DNA from: Hydrogenothermaceae bacterium
GTDB lineage: Bacteria; Aquificota; Aquificia; Aquificales; Hydrogenothermaceae
Length of the DNA stretch: 6,244 nt
Reading direction: 5' to 3'
NCBI GenBank assembly: GCA_026984355.1
Contig: JALSSG010000265.1
Span: 1-6,244, forward strand
A program made the position numbers and the translations under genes. Under the pieces are notes generated by a model. That model saw only the letters and a list, made by a program, of their open reading frames with translations, searched no databases and had not been told where the DNA came from. Shown here one piece after another: positions 1 to 5,501 of this stretch. Within the stretch, counting starts at the first letter, position 1; every line of letters begins with the position of its first letter.

Positions 1-1392
1 TATATCTATATGTACCCATGGTATTTTAGGGTCTACAAATTTTTCTAAGAACAGCCCACCGATAATTGCTCCTCCATATCTAGTTTTACCGATATTTAAA
101 ACATCTGCATTTGGAGCCTTTATATGTTCTCTTAATTTGTCATTAAATGGAAGTTGCCACATCCATTCTCCAGTTTCCTCAGATACTTCTAGAACCTGAT
201 TTATAAGTCTTTGATTATTACCCATTACACCAGCAGTATACTCTCCAAGAGCTACTACACAAGCTCCTGTAAGAGTAGCCATATCAATAATAGCATCTGG
301 CTTTAGTTCAGAAGCGTAGCTTAAAGCATCTGCAAGAGTTAATCTTCCTTCTGCATCTGTATTTCCTACCTCTATAGACACACCATTTTTTGCGATTAAA
401 ATGTCATCAGGCCTGTACGATTTTCCATCAGGCATATTTTCACATGCAGCTATAATTCCATGAACAGTAATATCTGGCTTTAATTCTCCTAAAGCTTTAA
501 ATATACCTAAAACTGCACAGGCACCAGATTTATCAGACTTCATCCATCTCATATAATCTCCGGGCTTTATGTTTAAACCTCCACTATCAAAAGTTAACCC
601 TTTTCCTACTATGGCTATTTCTTTTTTTGGTTTTCTTGGCTTATAAGTGATATGAATAAATCTTGGTGGGTTTGCGCTTCCTTTTGCTACTGCTAAAAAA
701 GCATTCATTCCCATTTTTTCTATTTTCTTTTCATCATAAATCTTAACTTCAAATCCATACTCTTTACCTAATTGCTCAGCGATTTCTGCAAGTTTTTGAG
801 GGGTAATAACATTTCCTGGCTCATTTGCTATATCTCTTGCAAAATTTTGAGCTTCTGCTAAGATTTTTCCTACTTTTATTTTTTCTTCTGATAGAGATTT
901 AAATCTCCTTGAAACTCTAATATCTACTTCCTTAACTTTAAATTCATCCTTACTGCTTTTATATTTATCAAATTTATAATCACCTAAAATGATACCTTCT
1001 GTTAAAGCTTGAGATAAATTTTCTTCTTTTTCTTTTAAAGCATCAAGATTTTTTACGTCAACAGCTAATTTATCTATTTTTAATTCTTTGGCCTTTCTTA
1101 CTATATATGCCCCTGCCCTTCTTATAGTATCAAGGTCTGCTTTCTTTTTACTTCCAAGACCTAAGATTATTACATACTCCGTTTTTAATTTTCTAAAAGT
1201 TGGAACGATAAGAAATTTACCTTCTTCTGGTGAGAATTTTTGTTCTTTTTTTAAAAGAGAAATAGCCCCATCTAACAGTTTATCAAGCTCTTGGATTTCC
1301 TCATTAAACTTTCTATCTTCTTTAAACATAAAGGACACAACAGCTTTTGTTCTTAAGTTTTCTAATTTTCCACTTGTCGCTTTTATTTCCAT
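1..1392 (-). CDS. pepA: Leucyl aminopeptidase (cytosol aminopeptidase, M17), C-terminus missing
   Basis: Two-metal M17 aminopeptidase that removes N-terminal residues from peptides in the cytoplasm and is normally a hexamer. The reading frame gives 464 residues and runs off the left edge at ...WVHIDI, a stretch close to the family C-terminus, so roughly 30-40 residues are probably missing. The N-terminal regulatory domain spans about residues 1-160 and the catalytic domain starts near NEPGN (190-194). Metal and catalytic residues are all visible: K264 and D269 in GKGLTFDSGG, K276, D287 in MKSDK, and D346, E348 and R350 in the signature NTDAEGRL (344-351). They sit at a constant offset of -6 from my recollection of E. 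coli PepA numbering. The ATG at 1392-1390 has a Shine-Dalgarno AGGAGAG (1401-1407) 8 nt upstream. The gene lies 54 nt downstream of the DUF302-like gene on the same strand, but has its own good promoter in that gap. Confidence 0.96.
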   Translation of the reverse strand, partial: MEIKATSGKLENLRTKAVVSFMFKEDRKFNEEIQELDKLLDGAISLLKKEQKFSPEEGKFLIVPTFRKLKTEYVIILGLGSKKKADLDTIRRAGAYIVRKAKELKIDKLAVDVKNLDALKEKEENLSQALTEGIILGDYKFDKYKSSKDEFKVKEVDIRVSRRFKSLSEEKIKVGKILAEAQNFARDIANEPGNVITPQKLAEIAEQLGKEYGFEVKIYDEKKIEKMGMNAFLAVAKGSANPPRFIHITYKPRKPKKEIAIVGKGLTFDSGGLNIKPGDYMRWMKSDKSGACAVLGIFKALGELKPDITVHGIIAACENMPDGKSYRPDDILIAKNGVSIEVGNTDAEGRLTLADALSYASELKPDAIIDMATLTGACVVALGEYTAGVMGNNQRLINQVLEVSEETGEWMWQLPFNDKLREHIKAPNADVLNIGKTRYGGAIIGGLFLEKFVDPKIPWVHIDI

Positions 1393-1434
1393 TTGATTTT
1401 CTCTCCTATGTCTAAAATTTTTTGTAATATGAAA

Positions 1435-1443
1435 ATTATATCA
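1435..1443 (-). promoter_or_regulatory. Extended -10 promoter for pepA
   Basis: On the minus strand the gap between the DUF302-like gene and pepA reads TGATATAAT: a perfect TATAAT (1440-1435) with the TG of an extended -10 element at 1443-1442. No good -35 is found at 16-18 bp spacing (TTATTC at 17 bp, 2 of 6 matches), as is common for extended -10 promoters. Transcription would start near 1428, leaving a leader of about 35 nt with a strong ribosome site. It begins just after the stop codon of the upstream gene. Confidence 0.55.
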
Positions 1444-1446
1444 AAA

Positions 1447-1935
1447 TCAATATTGTGGAATAAGACGTTTCTTTGAGAACTGGTCAGCGGTACTGTTTAA
1501 AATATCTATCATCTCATGTTCTACATTAATAATAAATCTGTAAAATTCTGAGCTTGGTTTATACATCTTTACTATTTCTCTTATATCTTCTACAGCTATT
1601 TTTATATAATCTTTTTCCTGAAAAATAGCTATTCTACATGGGATAATAACCCCAACAAGCTTGAACTTGCTCAAACCTTCTTTAAGATAATCCCTTTTAC
1701 AAAGAAGATGAGTTTTATAAGGTATTTTTGATTTTGTAGTCTGGTCTACGTTCATAGTATATATTACTTCCCAACCATGATTTTCTATCTGTTGTAAAAG
1801 CTCTGCATTAACTTTATTAAATTTTTCTTTTTCTATAATTACATAGAAATATCCATGTTCATATTGAACATGGTCTTCATAAGCAAAAGAAAAACTTACC
1901 ATAATAAGGTATAGCATAACAAAAATTGTTCTCAT
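1447..1935 (-). CDS. Exported DUF302-like protein, unknown function
   Basis: A 162-residue protein with an N-terminal signal peptide (residues 1-18, hydrophobic MLYLIMVSFSFA, likely cleavage after FA before YED), so probably periplasmic. The mature part has the alternating strand/helix pattern of the DUF302 family: an early strand (HGYFYVII), a helix leading to HGWEVIYTMNV (53-63), HLLCK (76-80) and IIPCRIAIFQEKDYIKI (97-113). The IPCRIAI motif followed by a short hydrophobic strand is what suggested DUF302. Cysteines C79 and C100 are the only ones in the mature protein and could form a disulfide or bind a ligand. The open frame extends upstream to 2004, but the extra 23 residues are uncharged-signal-unlike and AGGAG (1943-1947) lies 7 nt before the ATG at 1935, so I chose that start; the adjacent ATG at 1938 is only 4 nt from it. 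No biochemical role is known to me for the family. Confidence 0.72.
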   Translation of the reverse strand: MRTIFVMLYLIMVSFSFAYEDHVQYEHGYFYVIIEKEKFNKVNAELLQQIENHGWEVIYTMNVDQTTKSKIPYKTHLLCKRDYLKEGLSKFKLVGVIIPCRIAIFQEKDYIKIAVEDIREIVKMYKPSSEFYRFIINVEHEMIDILNSTADQFSKKRLIPQY

Positions 1936-1946
1936 CATTTTACTCC

Positions 1947-2008
1947 TTATTTGACAGCATTTTTTTATATTATTAAACCTAATTACCGAATAAGATAGTG
2001 TCAAATAA
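1947..2008. repeat. 10-bp perfect inverted repeat in the divergent promoter region
   Basis: The left arm TTATTTGACA (1947-1956) and right arm TGTCAAATAA (1999-2008) are exact reverse complements separated by 42 bp, a centre-to-centre distance of 52 bp, about five helical turns. Each arm contains a TTGACA hexamer pointing into the space between them. The repeat lies between the divergent DUF302-like and lipoprotein genes. It could be a pair of operator half-sites bound on one DNA face. In this AT-rich sequence coincidence cannot be excluded. Confidence 0.45.
1976..2004 (-). promoter_or_regulatory. Possible promoter for the DUF302-like gene
   Basis: A perfect -35 hexamer TTGACA reads on the minus strand at 2004-1999. 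At 17 bp spacing the -10 is weak (TAGGTT, 1981-1976, 3 of 6 matches). Transcription would start near 1969 and give a leader of about 34 nt containing the AGGAG ribosome site. The weak -10 could mean that an activator is needed, or that the TTGACA is part of the inverted repeat rather than a core promoter. Confidence 0.3.
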
Positions 2009-2030
2009 ATAAGAAAATTAGAATATTATC

Positions 2031-2039
2031 TGGTACAAT
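2031..2039 (+). promoter_or_regulatory. Extended -10 promoter for the lipoprotein gene
   Basis: TGGTACAAT: the hexamer TACAAT (2034-2039, 5 of 6 matches to TATAAT) with the TG of an extended -10 at 2031-2032. The -35 region at 17 bp is poor (AAGAAA). Transcription would start near 2046, giving a leader of about 28 nt that carries GGAGG. Confidence 0.5.
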
Positions 2040-2073
2040 GTTTAAGTAAATATCTTTATAAGTGGAGGGAAAA

Positions 2074-2517
2074 ATGAAAACGAAAGTTATGAAAATTGGT
2101 GCTACTATTCTTATCGGTGCTTCCTTAATTTCTGGTTGTGCTACAAAGGATTATGTAAAGAAGAAAATTTCTCCGGTAAATGCTTCTGTAGTTGATTTAG
2201 ATAAAAAAGTTTCCAACTTATCTTCAGATGTTAAAACATTAGAAGAAAAAATAAATAATCTTCAAGCAACAACAAACGCTAATAGCTCAAAAATAGATAA
2301 CCTTGAAAGGAAATTGGAAGCTTTACAATCTGAGCATTCTGCTCTCAAAAGAAGTATATCTGAATGTAAAGAAAAATGTGATAACGTAGACGATAGACTT
2401 TCTTCTTTAGAAAATGAAATTAACGAACTAAAACAGCAAATTAGAGAGTTAAAGGCAAGCATGAAAAGACAATCTAAAAATGTTAAAAAGATTATAGAAG
2501 AAACTGTTCATAAATAA
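2074..2517 (+). CDS. Lpp-like coiled-coil outer-membrane lipoprotein with C-terminal lysine
   Basis: A 147-residue lipoprotein. Residues 1-21 form a lipoprotein signal peptide with lipobox I-S-G-C (19-22); C22 would be lipidated, and the +2 residue is Ala, not Asp, which by the Lol rule favours the outer membrane. From about residue 42 to 144 the protein is one unbroken heptad repeat (a: 46, 53, 60, 74, 81, 95, 109, 116, 123, 130, 137; d: 42, 49, 56, 63, 77, 84, 91, 105, 112, 119, 126, 140). Residues 49-63 match the E. coli Lpp motif LSSDVxTLxxKxxxL, 9 of 15 identical from memory. The last residue is lysine (K147), the residue that anchors Lpp to peptidoglycan. C98 and C102 sit at core d and a positions. 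I chose the ATG at 2074 because GGAGG (2064-2068) lies 5 nt upstream; the in-frame GTG at 2062 overlaps that site. Lipoprotein identity is firm; the tether role is inferred, helped by the convergent L,D-transpeptidase gene. It might instead be a non-anchored structural coiled coil. Confidence 0.88.
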   Translation: MKTKVMKIGATILIGASLISGCATKDYVKKKISPVNASVVDLDKKVSNLSSDVKTLEEKINNLQATTNANSSKIDNLERKLEALQSEHSALKRSISECKEKCDNVDDRLSSLENEINELKQQIRELKASMKRQSKNVKKIIEETVHK

Positions 2518-3768
2518 TCACTCAAGGGGAACAGCTGTTCCCCTTATACTTGACTTTATACGAAGGAAAAAATCCGTATATTCATTAAATGAATATTTTT
2601 CTATTTCCTTTTTTAGTTTTTCTAAATCAATTCTTTTATCTGTATCTATCTCTATATAGTCTGTACCTGACTTTTTACCTATTTTTATTTCTTTTCTAAA
2701 GATTTTTACAATAGTGCCTACATCTACAATGTCAAATAGTTTTTCTATATCCTGATTATACATTCTTATACAACCATGACTGACTCTCATTCCAATACCG
2801 TATGGCTTATTAGTTCCATGTATTAAAAAAGCAGTTTCACCTAACCTTAAAGCTCTAGTGCCAAGAGGATTATTTTTACCGGGAGCAACAGCTCTTGGTA
2901 AAGTTGGATTTTCTTTTCTTAATCTTTCTGTTGGATACCATATTGGATTTTTTCTTTTCTGAGTAATTTCAAACTCTCCTATAGGTTCATACAGATTATC
3001 TGTGCCTATTCCTACAGGAAATGTTATAACATACTGCTTTTTCTTAAATATCACTGGATAGTATAATCTTTTTTCTTGTAGATTGATATATATAGTCCCA
3101 AACTCATAATAAAACTTTGGGATAATTCTTCTTCTTGGAATAATCACAATCTGATTTTTCTTTATGTCAAATGGATTAAGTATATCATTAGCTAAATAAA
3201 GCTCAAAAAAACCCATATCTGTTTTCTTTCCTATTTCCAAAAGAGTCTGGTCTTTCTCCGATATATAAATTTCATTTTCTCCAAAAACATTTGTTGATTG
3301 TATTTGAAATATATTCTTTCCAAGTTCAAAATTCTTTATCTTTTTATATTTTTTGTTATTAATGCTTTTTAGTCTATATTCCTGCAGTATAAACTTTACA
3401 TAATCATTCTTTCCTTTTTTAGAAAGTAGAACCAGACCTTTTAAGACCAAATCTCTATCACTGATAAGTTTTCTTCTTATAAGAGAGAAAAGCTTATCTG
3501 CTTTTTCAAGGTAATAATAAGATAAATAAAGTACATCTATAACTTTTTGATAGTACTCATCATCTTCATCTGCAATTTTAAGATATTCTTCACCATACTT
3601 TATACTCATCTCATACAATCTATCATAGAACATACCTATAGACTGATTTGCAAGATGATATTTTTTTTCTTCTAACTGCTTTAATTCTTGAATAATATCC
3701 TGTGATAAGGATATGCTAATAAATCCATATATTAAAACTGATAAAAAACTTAAAATAAGTTTTCTCAT
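2518..3768 (-). CDS. Secreted L,D-transpeptidase with LysM and YkuD domains
   Basis: A 416-residue cell-wall enzyme of the ErfK/YbiS/YcfS type. YkuD enzymes use a catalytic Cys to form L,D bonds on peptidoglycan stem peptides: 3-3 crosslinks, or attachment of a lipoprotein's C-terminal lysine. Order: signal peptide 1-22 (MRKLILSF..., cleavage near SLS|QD); helical, TPR-like region about 25-140; LysM-like domain about 165-212 (YISEKDQTLLEIGKKT ... NPFDIKKNQIVIIP) for peptidoglycan binding; YkuD domain about 223-356 with H317-G318 and the signature S330-H331-G332-C333-x-R335, C333 being the nucleophile; then a charged tail to 416. All expected catalytic residues are present. The ATG at 3768 is fixed by the signal peptide, although no Shine-Dalgarno is visible upstream. 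It lies 39 nt after the PAP2 gene and ends at the base next to the lipoprotein stop. Confident on family; substrate is inferred. Confidence 0.93.
   Translation of the reverse strand: MRKLILSFLSVLIYGFISISLSQDIIQELKQLEEKKYHLANQSIGMFYDRLYEMSIKYGEEYLKIADEDDEYYQKVIDVLYLSYYYLEKADKLFSLIRRKLISDRDLVLKGLVLLSKKGKNDYVKFILQEYRLKSINNKKYKKIKNFELGKNIFQIQSTNVFGENEIYISEKDQTLLEIGKKTDMGFFELYLANDILNPFDIKKNQIVIIPRRRIIPKFYYEFGTIYINLQEKRLYYPVIFKKKQYVITFPVGIGTDNLYEPIGEFEITQKRKNPIWYPTERLRKENPTLPRAVAPGKNNPLGTRALRLGETAFLIHGTNKPYGIGMRVSHGCIRMYNQDIEKLFDIVDVGTIVKIFRKEIKIGKKSGTDYIEIDTDKRIDLEKLKKEIEKYSFNEYTDFFLRIKSSIRGTAVPLE
2524..2545. terminator. Perfect palindrome at the convergent gene junction, probable bidirectional terminator
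   Basis: A 22-nt perfect palindrome gives a GC-rich 9-bp stem (AAGGGGAAC paired with GTTCCCCTT) with an AGCT loop, in otherwise AT-rich DNA. It starts 7 nt after the lipoprotein stop codon and lies inside the last codons of the L,D-transpeptidase gene (residues R409-P414 region). Position fits a terminator for the plus-strand lipoprotein transcript. No strong T-run follows on either strand (plus: ATACTTGACTTTA; minus: GAGTGATTATTTA), so it may act as a transcript-end stabiliser or a weak intrinsic terminator. Confidence 0.6.
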
Positions 3769-3799
3769 GAGTGTTTTTTTGAGTGCTGGATTTCATTTA

Positions 3800-3828
3800 A
3801 GTATATTCTACATTATAAACTTATTAAA
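3800..3828 (-). promoter_or_regulatory. Possible internal promoter before the L,D-transpeptidase gene
   Basis: At the end of the PAP2 gene and in the following gap, the minus strand reads TTTAAT (3828-3823), 17 bp, TATACT (3805-3800, 5 of 6 matches to TATAAT). A second -10-like TATAAT (3817-3812) lies just upstream without a usable -35. Either could let the transpeptidase be made independently of the PHP/PAP2 genes. Such matches arise often by chance in AT-rich DNA. Confidence 0.25.
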
Positions 3829-4347
3829 TATGTAATCTGATATAAAATACCCTACAACACCTGATACAAATCCAATAAAAGAACCAACAATCACATCAAG
3901 AGGAAAATGAGCTCCCATATAAATCCTTCCGTAAGCTATGATAAGAGCATTTATTAAGAAAAGAGCATCTATATACCATGGAGCGTAAAAAATAATAATA
4001 CCTAAAAGTGTAAAAACATAAGCAGCATCTGCTGAAGGAAAACTTTTTAATTTTACATGTTCAAGAATATATACTTTCTCCAGTAAAACAGATGGTCTTT
4101 TGTGTCTAAATGTATACTTTATTGCAGGTAAAACAATACCTGTAATAAGTATTGAAATTATAAGATGTATGATGCCTTTTTTTTCTCCATAGTAGAGAAA
4201 AAAAGGAAGATAAATAGGTAAAGAATAGCTCTTTCCCATTCTAAAATAAATCATATAAAATTTATCTAAAAATTTAAATCTTTTGGAATTTATTTTATAA
4301 AATAGCTGTACATTCCATTTTAAAGAAGTTTGCCAGTCTTTTCTCAT
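3808..4347 (-). CDS. PAP2-family membrane phosphatase with altered second motif
   Basis: A 179-residue integral membrane protein with about five hydrophobic segments (roughly 41-53, 58-76, 108-122, 126-142, 148-171). Family members remove phosphate from lipid phosphates such as phosphatidate, undecaprenyl pyrophosphate or lipid A. Motif 1 (KX6RP) is intact: K77...R84-P85. Motif 3 is GR-X5-H-X3-D: R141, H147 (the family nucleophile) and D151 are present, but the usual Ser before Arg is G140. Motif 2, normally PSGH, reads P104-S105-A106-D107, so the general acid/base His is Asp. Spacings between motifs fit the family. The ATG at 4347 overlaps the PHP gene stop by 4 nt (ATGA), and GGAGG (4352-4356), within the last PHP codons, serves as ribosome site, so translation is probably coupled. 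Family is clear; substrate and full activity are uncertain. Confidence 0.87.
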   Translation of the reverse strand: MRKDWQTSLKWNVQLFYKINSKRFKFLDKFYMIYFRMGKSYSLPIYLPFFLYYGEKKGIIHLIISILITGIVLPAIKYTFRHKRPSVLLEKVYILEHVKLKSFPSADAAYVFTLLGIIIFYAPWYIDALFLINALIIAYGRIYMGAHFPLDVIVGSFIGFVSGVVGYFISDYIFNKFIM

Positions 4348-5432
4348 GTTTCCTCCACTTTGAAAAAGTTTGTGAGAATAACAGGACGGAAACCAAAATA
4401 TAGATTTTTTATTTTAAAATCATACTCATAAATTTCAAAATGGTAAAATCCTTTTTTTAAAGCAGGGTATGAAAACTGCCTTTTTTCTGTAATAACTACA
4501 GGTTTATTTTCGTATTTTAAGATAATTACTCTTTTTTTATTGTTTATCTTACAGTATATGGTAGAGTTTAATGGTATTTTTTCTCCTAAAAGGTAAGAGT
4601 TATTTTTTTCATCAATAGCCAGAAAATCACCATAGTTTTCGTTTATTGAAATATACAGATTTCCTTTTGACAGAGCATTTAATACATCTTTTTTAGATTC
4701 TAATTTTTTTCTTGAATAAACTATATTTTGAAGCCATTTAAAGCCGTCTTTATAAGATGGTATCATTGGTCCATGAGTATGTTCCTGATATACAAGTTTT
4801 ACATGTAGGTCTAATCCACCTATAAGATTTTCCCCACGAGCCCTTGAAAAATACAGTTCCATCCATTCCTGTAAAGGAACAAAACTATTCCATTTATGAA
4901 CAAGCCTTCTGGTAATAGGATAGATAAGTAGATTTTTCAAAAAAACAGCAATAGCTAACTTTTTATTCCATACAAATGCATCTTTAGGAACTATAGCCTC
5001 ATATAAATACTCTTTTTTAAACTCTCCTTTCCATTTATAATGCTCAAATTCAAAGTTATGAGGATGAGAAATTACAGGTAATTCTCCACCTAAAAAAAGC
5101 ATTCTTCCATCTGGTGTGTTTTTTTCTATACCTGCAAAAATTTTTAAATCTTCAAAGTATTTATAATCCATATTATTGTGGTCTGTAACAAAAACAAAAT
5201 CTATATTGTTTTCTTCCATAGCTTTTTTTATATCTGAAGGCTTACCTAAAGAGTCAAAAGAAAACTGAGTATGTATATGAGCTATAACTTTATATTTTTC
5301 AAAAGGAACTTCAGGAAAACTATCTTCTAATTCAGTTATATTTTCTTCTTTTAAAGAGATTCTTTTGACTGGTCTAAACTCAAAAATCAGTATAAAAATC
5401 AGTAATAACAAAAAAATATATATAATAAGCAC
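4344..5432 (-). CDS. Membrane-anchored PHP-domain metal-dependent phosphoesterase
   Basis: A 362-residue protein with one N-terminal membrane segment (about 2-18) followed by a PHP domain. PHP proteins are di- or trinuclear metal phosphoesterases that hydrolyse small phosphate esters or nucleic acid ends. The metal ligand set looks complete: H52-x-H54 with D60 (HIHTQFSFDS), D84-H85 in TDHN, E103 in GIE, H123 and H125 in HPH, and D208 and H210 in GLDLH. After about residue 215 comes a C-terminal part (about 255-355) that looks beta-rich and may be a separate domain. The start is GTG at 5432-5430, chosen because AAGGTG (5438-5443) lies 5 nt upstream and no later start would keep the membrane segment. 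The gene diverges from ruvA and overlaps the PAP2 gene by 4 nt, suggesting a joint phosphate-ester or phospholipid-related task; substrate unknown. Confidence 0.85.
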   Translation of the reverse strand: MLIIYIFLLLLIFILIFEFRPVKRISLKEENITELEDSFPEVPFEKYKVIAHIHTQFSFDSLGKPSDIKKAMEENNIDFVFVTDHNNMDYKYFEDLKIFAGIEKNTPDGRMLFLGGELPVISHPHNFEFEHYKWKGEFKKEYLYEAIVPKDAFVWNKKLAIAVFLKNLLIYPITRRLVHKWNSFVPLQEWMELYFSRARGENLIGGLDLHVKLVYQEHTHGPMIPSYKDGFKWLQNIVYSRKKLESKKDVLNALSKGNLYISINENYGDFLAIDEKNNSYLLGEKIPLNSTIYCKINNKKRVIILKYENKPVVITEKRQFSYPALKKGFYHFEIYEYDFKIKNLYFGFRPVILTNFFKVEET

Positions 5433-5441
5433 CTTAGCACC

Positions 5442-5470
5442 TTTAGCTTAAATTTTAAGTAGAATATATT
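5442..5470 (+). promoter_or_regulatory. Possible promoter for ruvA
   Basis: TTTAGC (5442-5447, 3 of 6 matches) and TATATT (5465-5470, 5 of 6) are spaced by 17 bp. Transcription would start near 5477 and give a leader of about 25 nt carrying GGAGA. Its -10 overlaps the -10 proposed for the divergent PHP gene. Confidence 0.35.
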
Positions 5471-5496
5471 GTATCTTACAAAAACTTATCGGAGAA
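5465..5496 (-). promoter_or_regulatory. Possible promoter for the PHP/PAP2/L,D-transpeptidase cluster
   Basis: On the minus strand, TTCTCC (5496-5491, 3 of 6 matches) and TACAAT (5473-5468, 5 of 6) are separated by 17 bp. Transcription would start near 5461, about 29 nt before the GTG start. It overlaps the ruvA leader, so the two directions would compete. Confidence 0.35.
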
Positions 5497-5501
5497 AAAT
5501 A

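Noticed and set aside
1088..1396. Plus-strand open frame of 102 codons
   Set aside because: It lies opposite pepA, whose family motifs are intact in the other strand; the translation is low-complexity Phe/Ser/Leu with no family resemblance and no ribosome site.
1951..1979. Plus-strand promoter from TTGACA at 1951
   Set aside because: No acceptable -10 is present at 16-19 bp spacing; the extended -10 at 2031-2039 is a better promoter for the lipoprotein gene.
1936..2004. Upstream extension of the DUF302-like protein to an ATG at 2004
   Set aside because: It would place 23 residues before a good signal peptide, would overlap the -35-like TTGACA, and ignores the AGGAG site that serves the ATG at 1935.
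2062..2073. GTG start for the lipoprotein four codons upstream
   Set aside because: The GTG and the following GAG-GGA are themselves the Shine-Dalgarno GGAGG of the ATG at 2074, and that ATG gives a normal lipoprotein signal peptide.
2262..2462. Minus-strand open frame of 66 codons inside the lipoprotein gene
   Set aside because: It is the complement of the coiled-coil coding region; its Ser/Leu-rich product mirrors the heptad repeat and shows no independent signal.
5469..5501. Longer RuvA from a TTG at 5469
   Set aside because: The extra residues do not fit RuvA, which begins M-I-x-x-I-x-G; the ribosome site lies inside the extension and serves the TTG at 5502.
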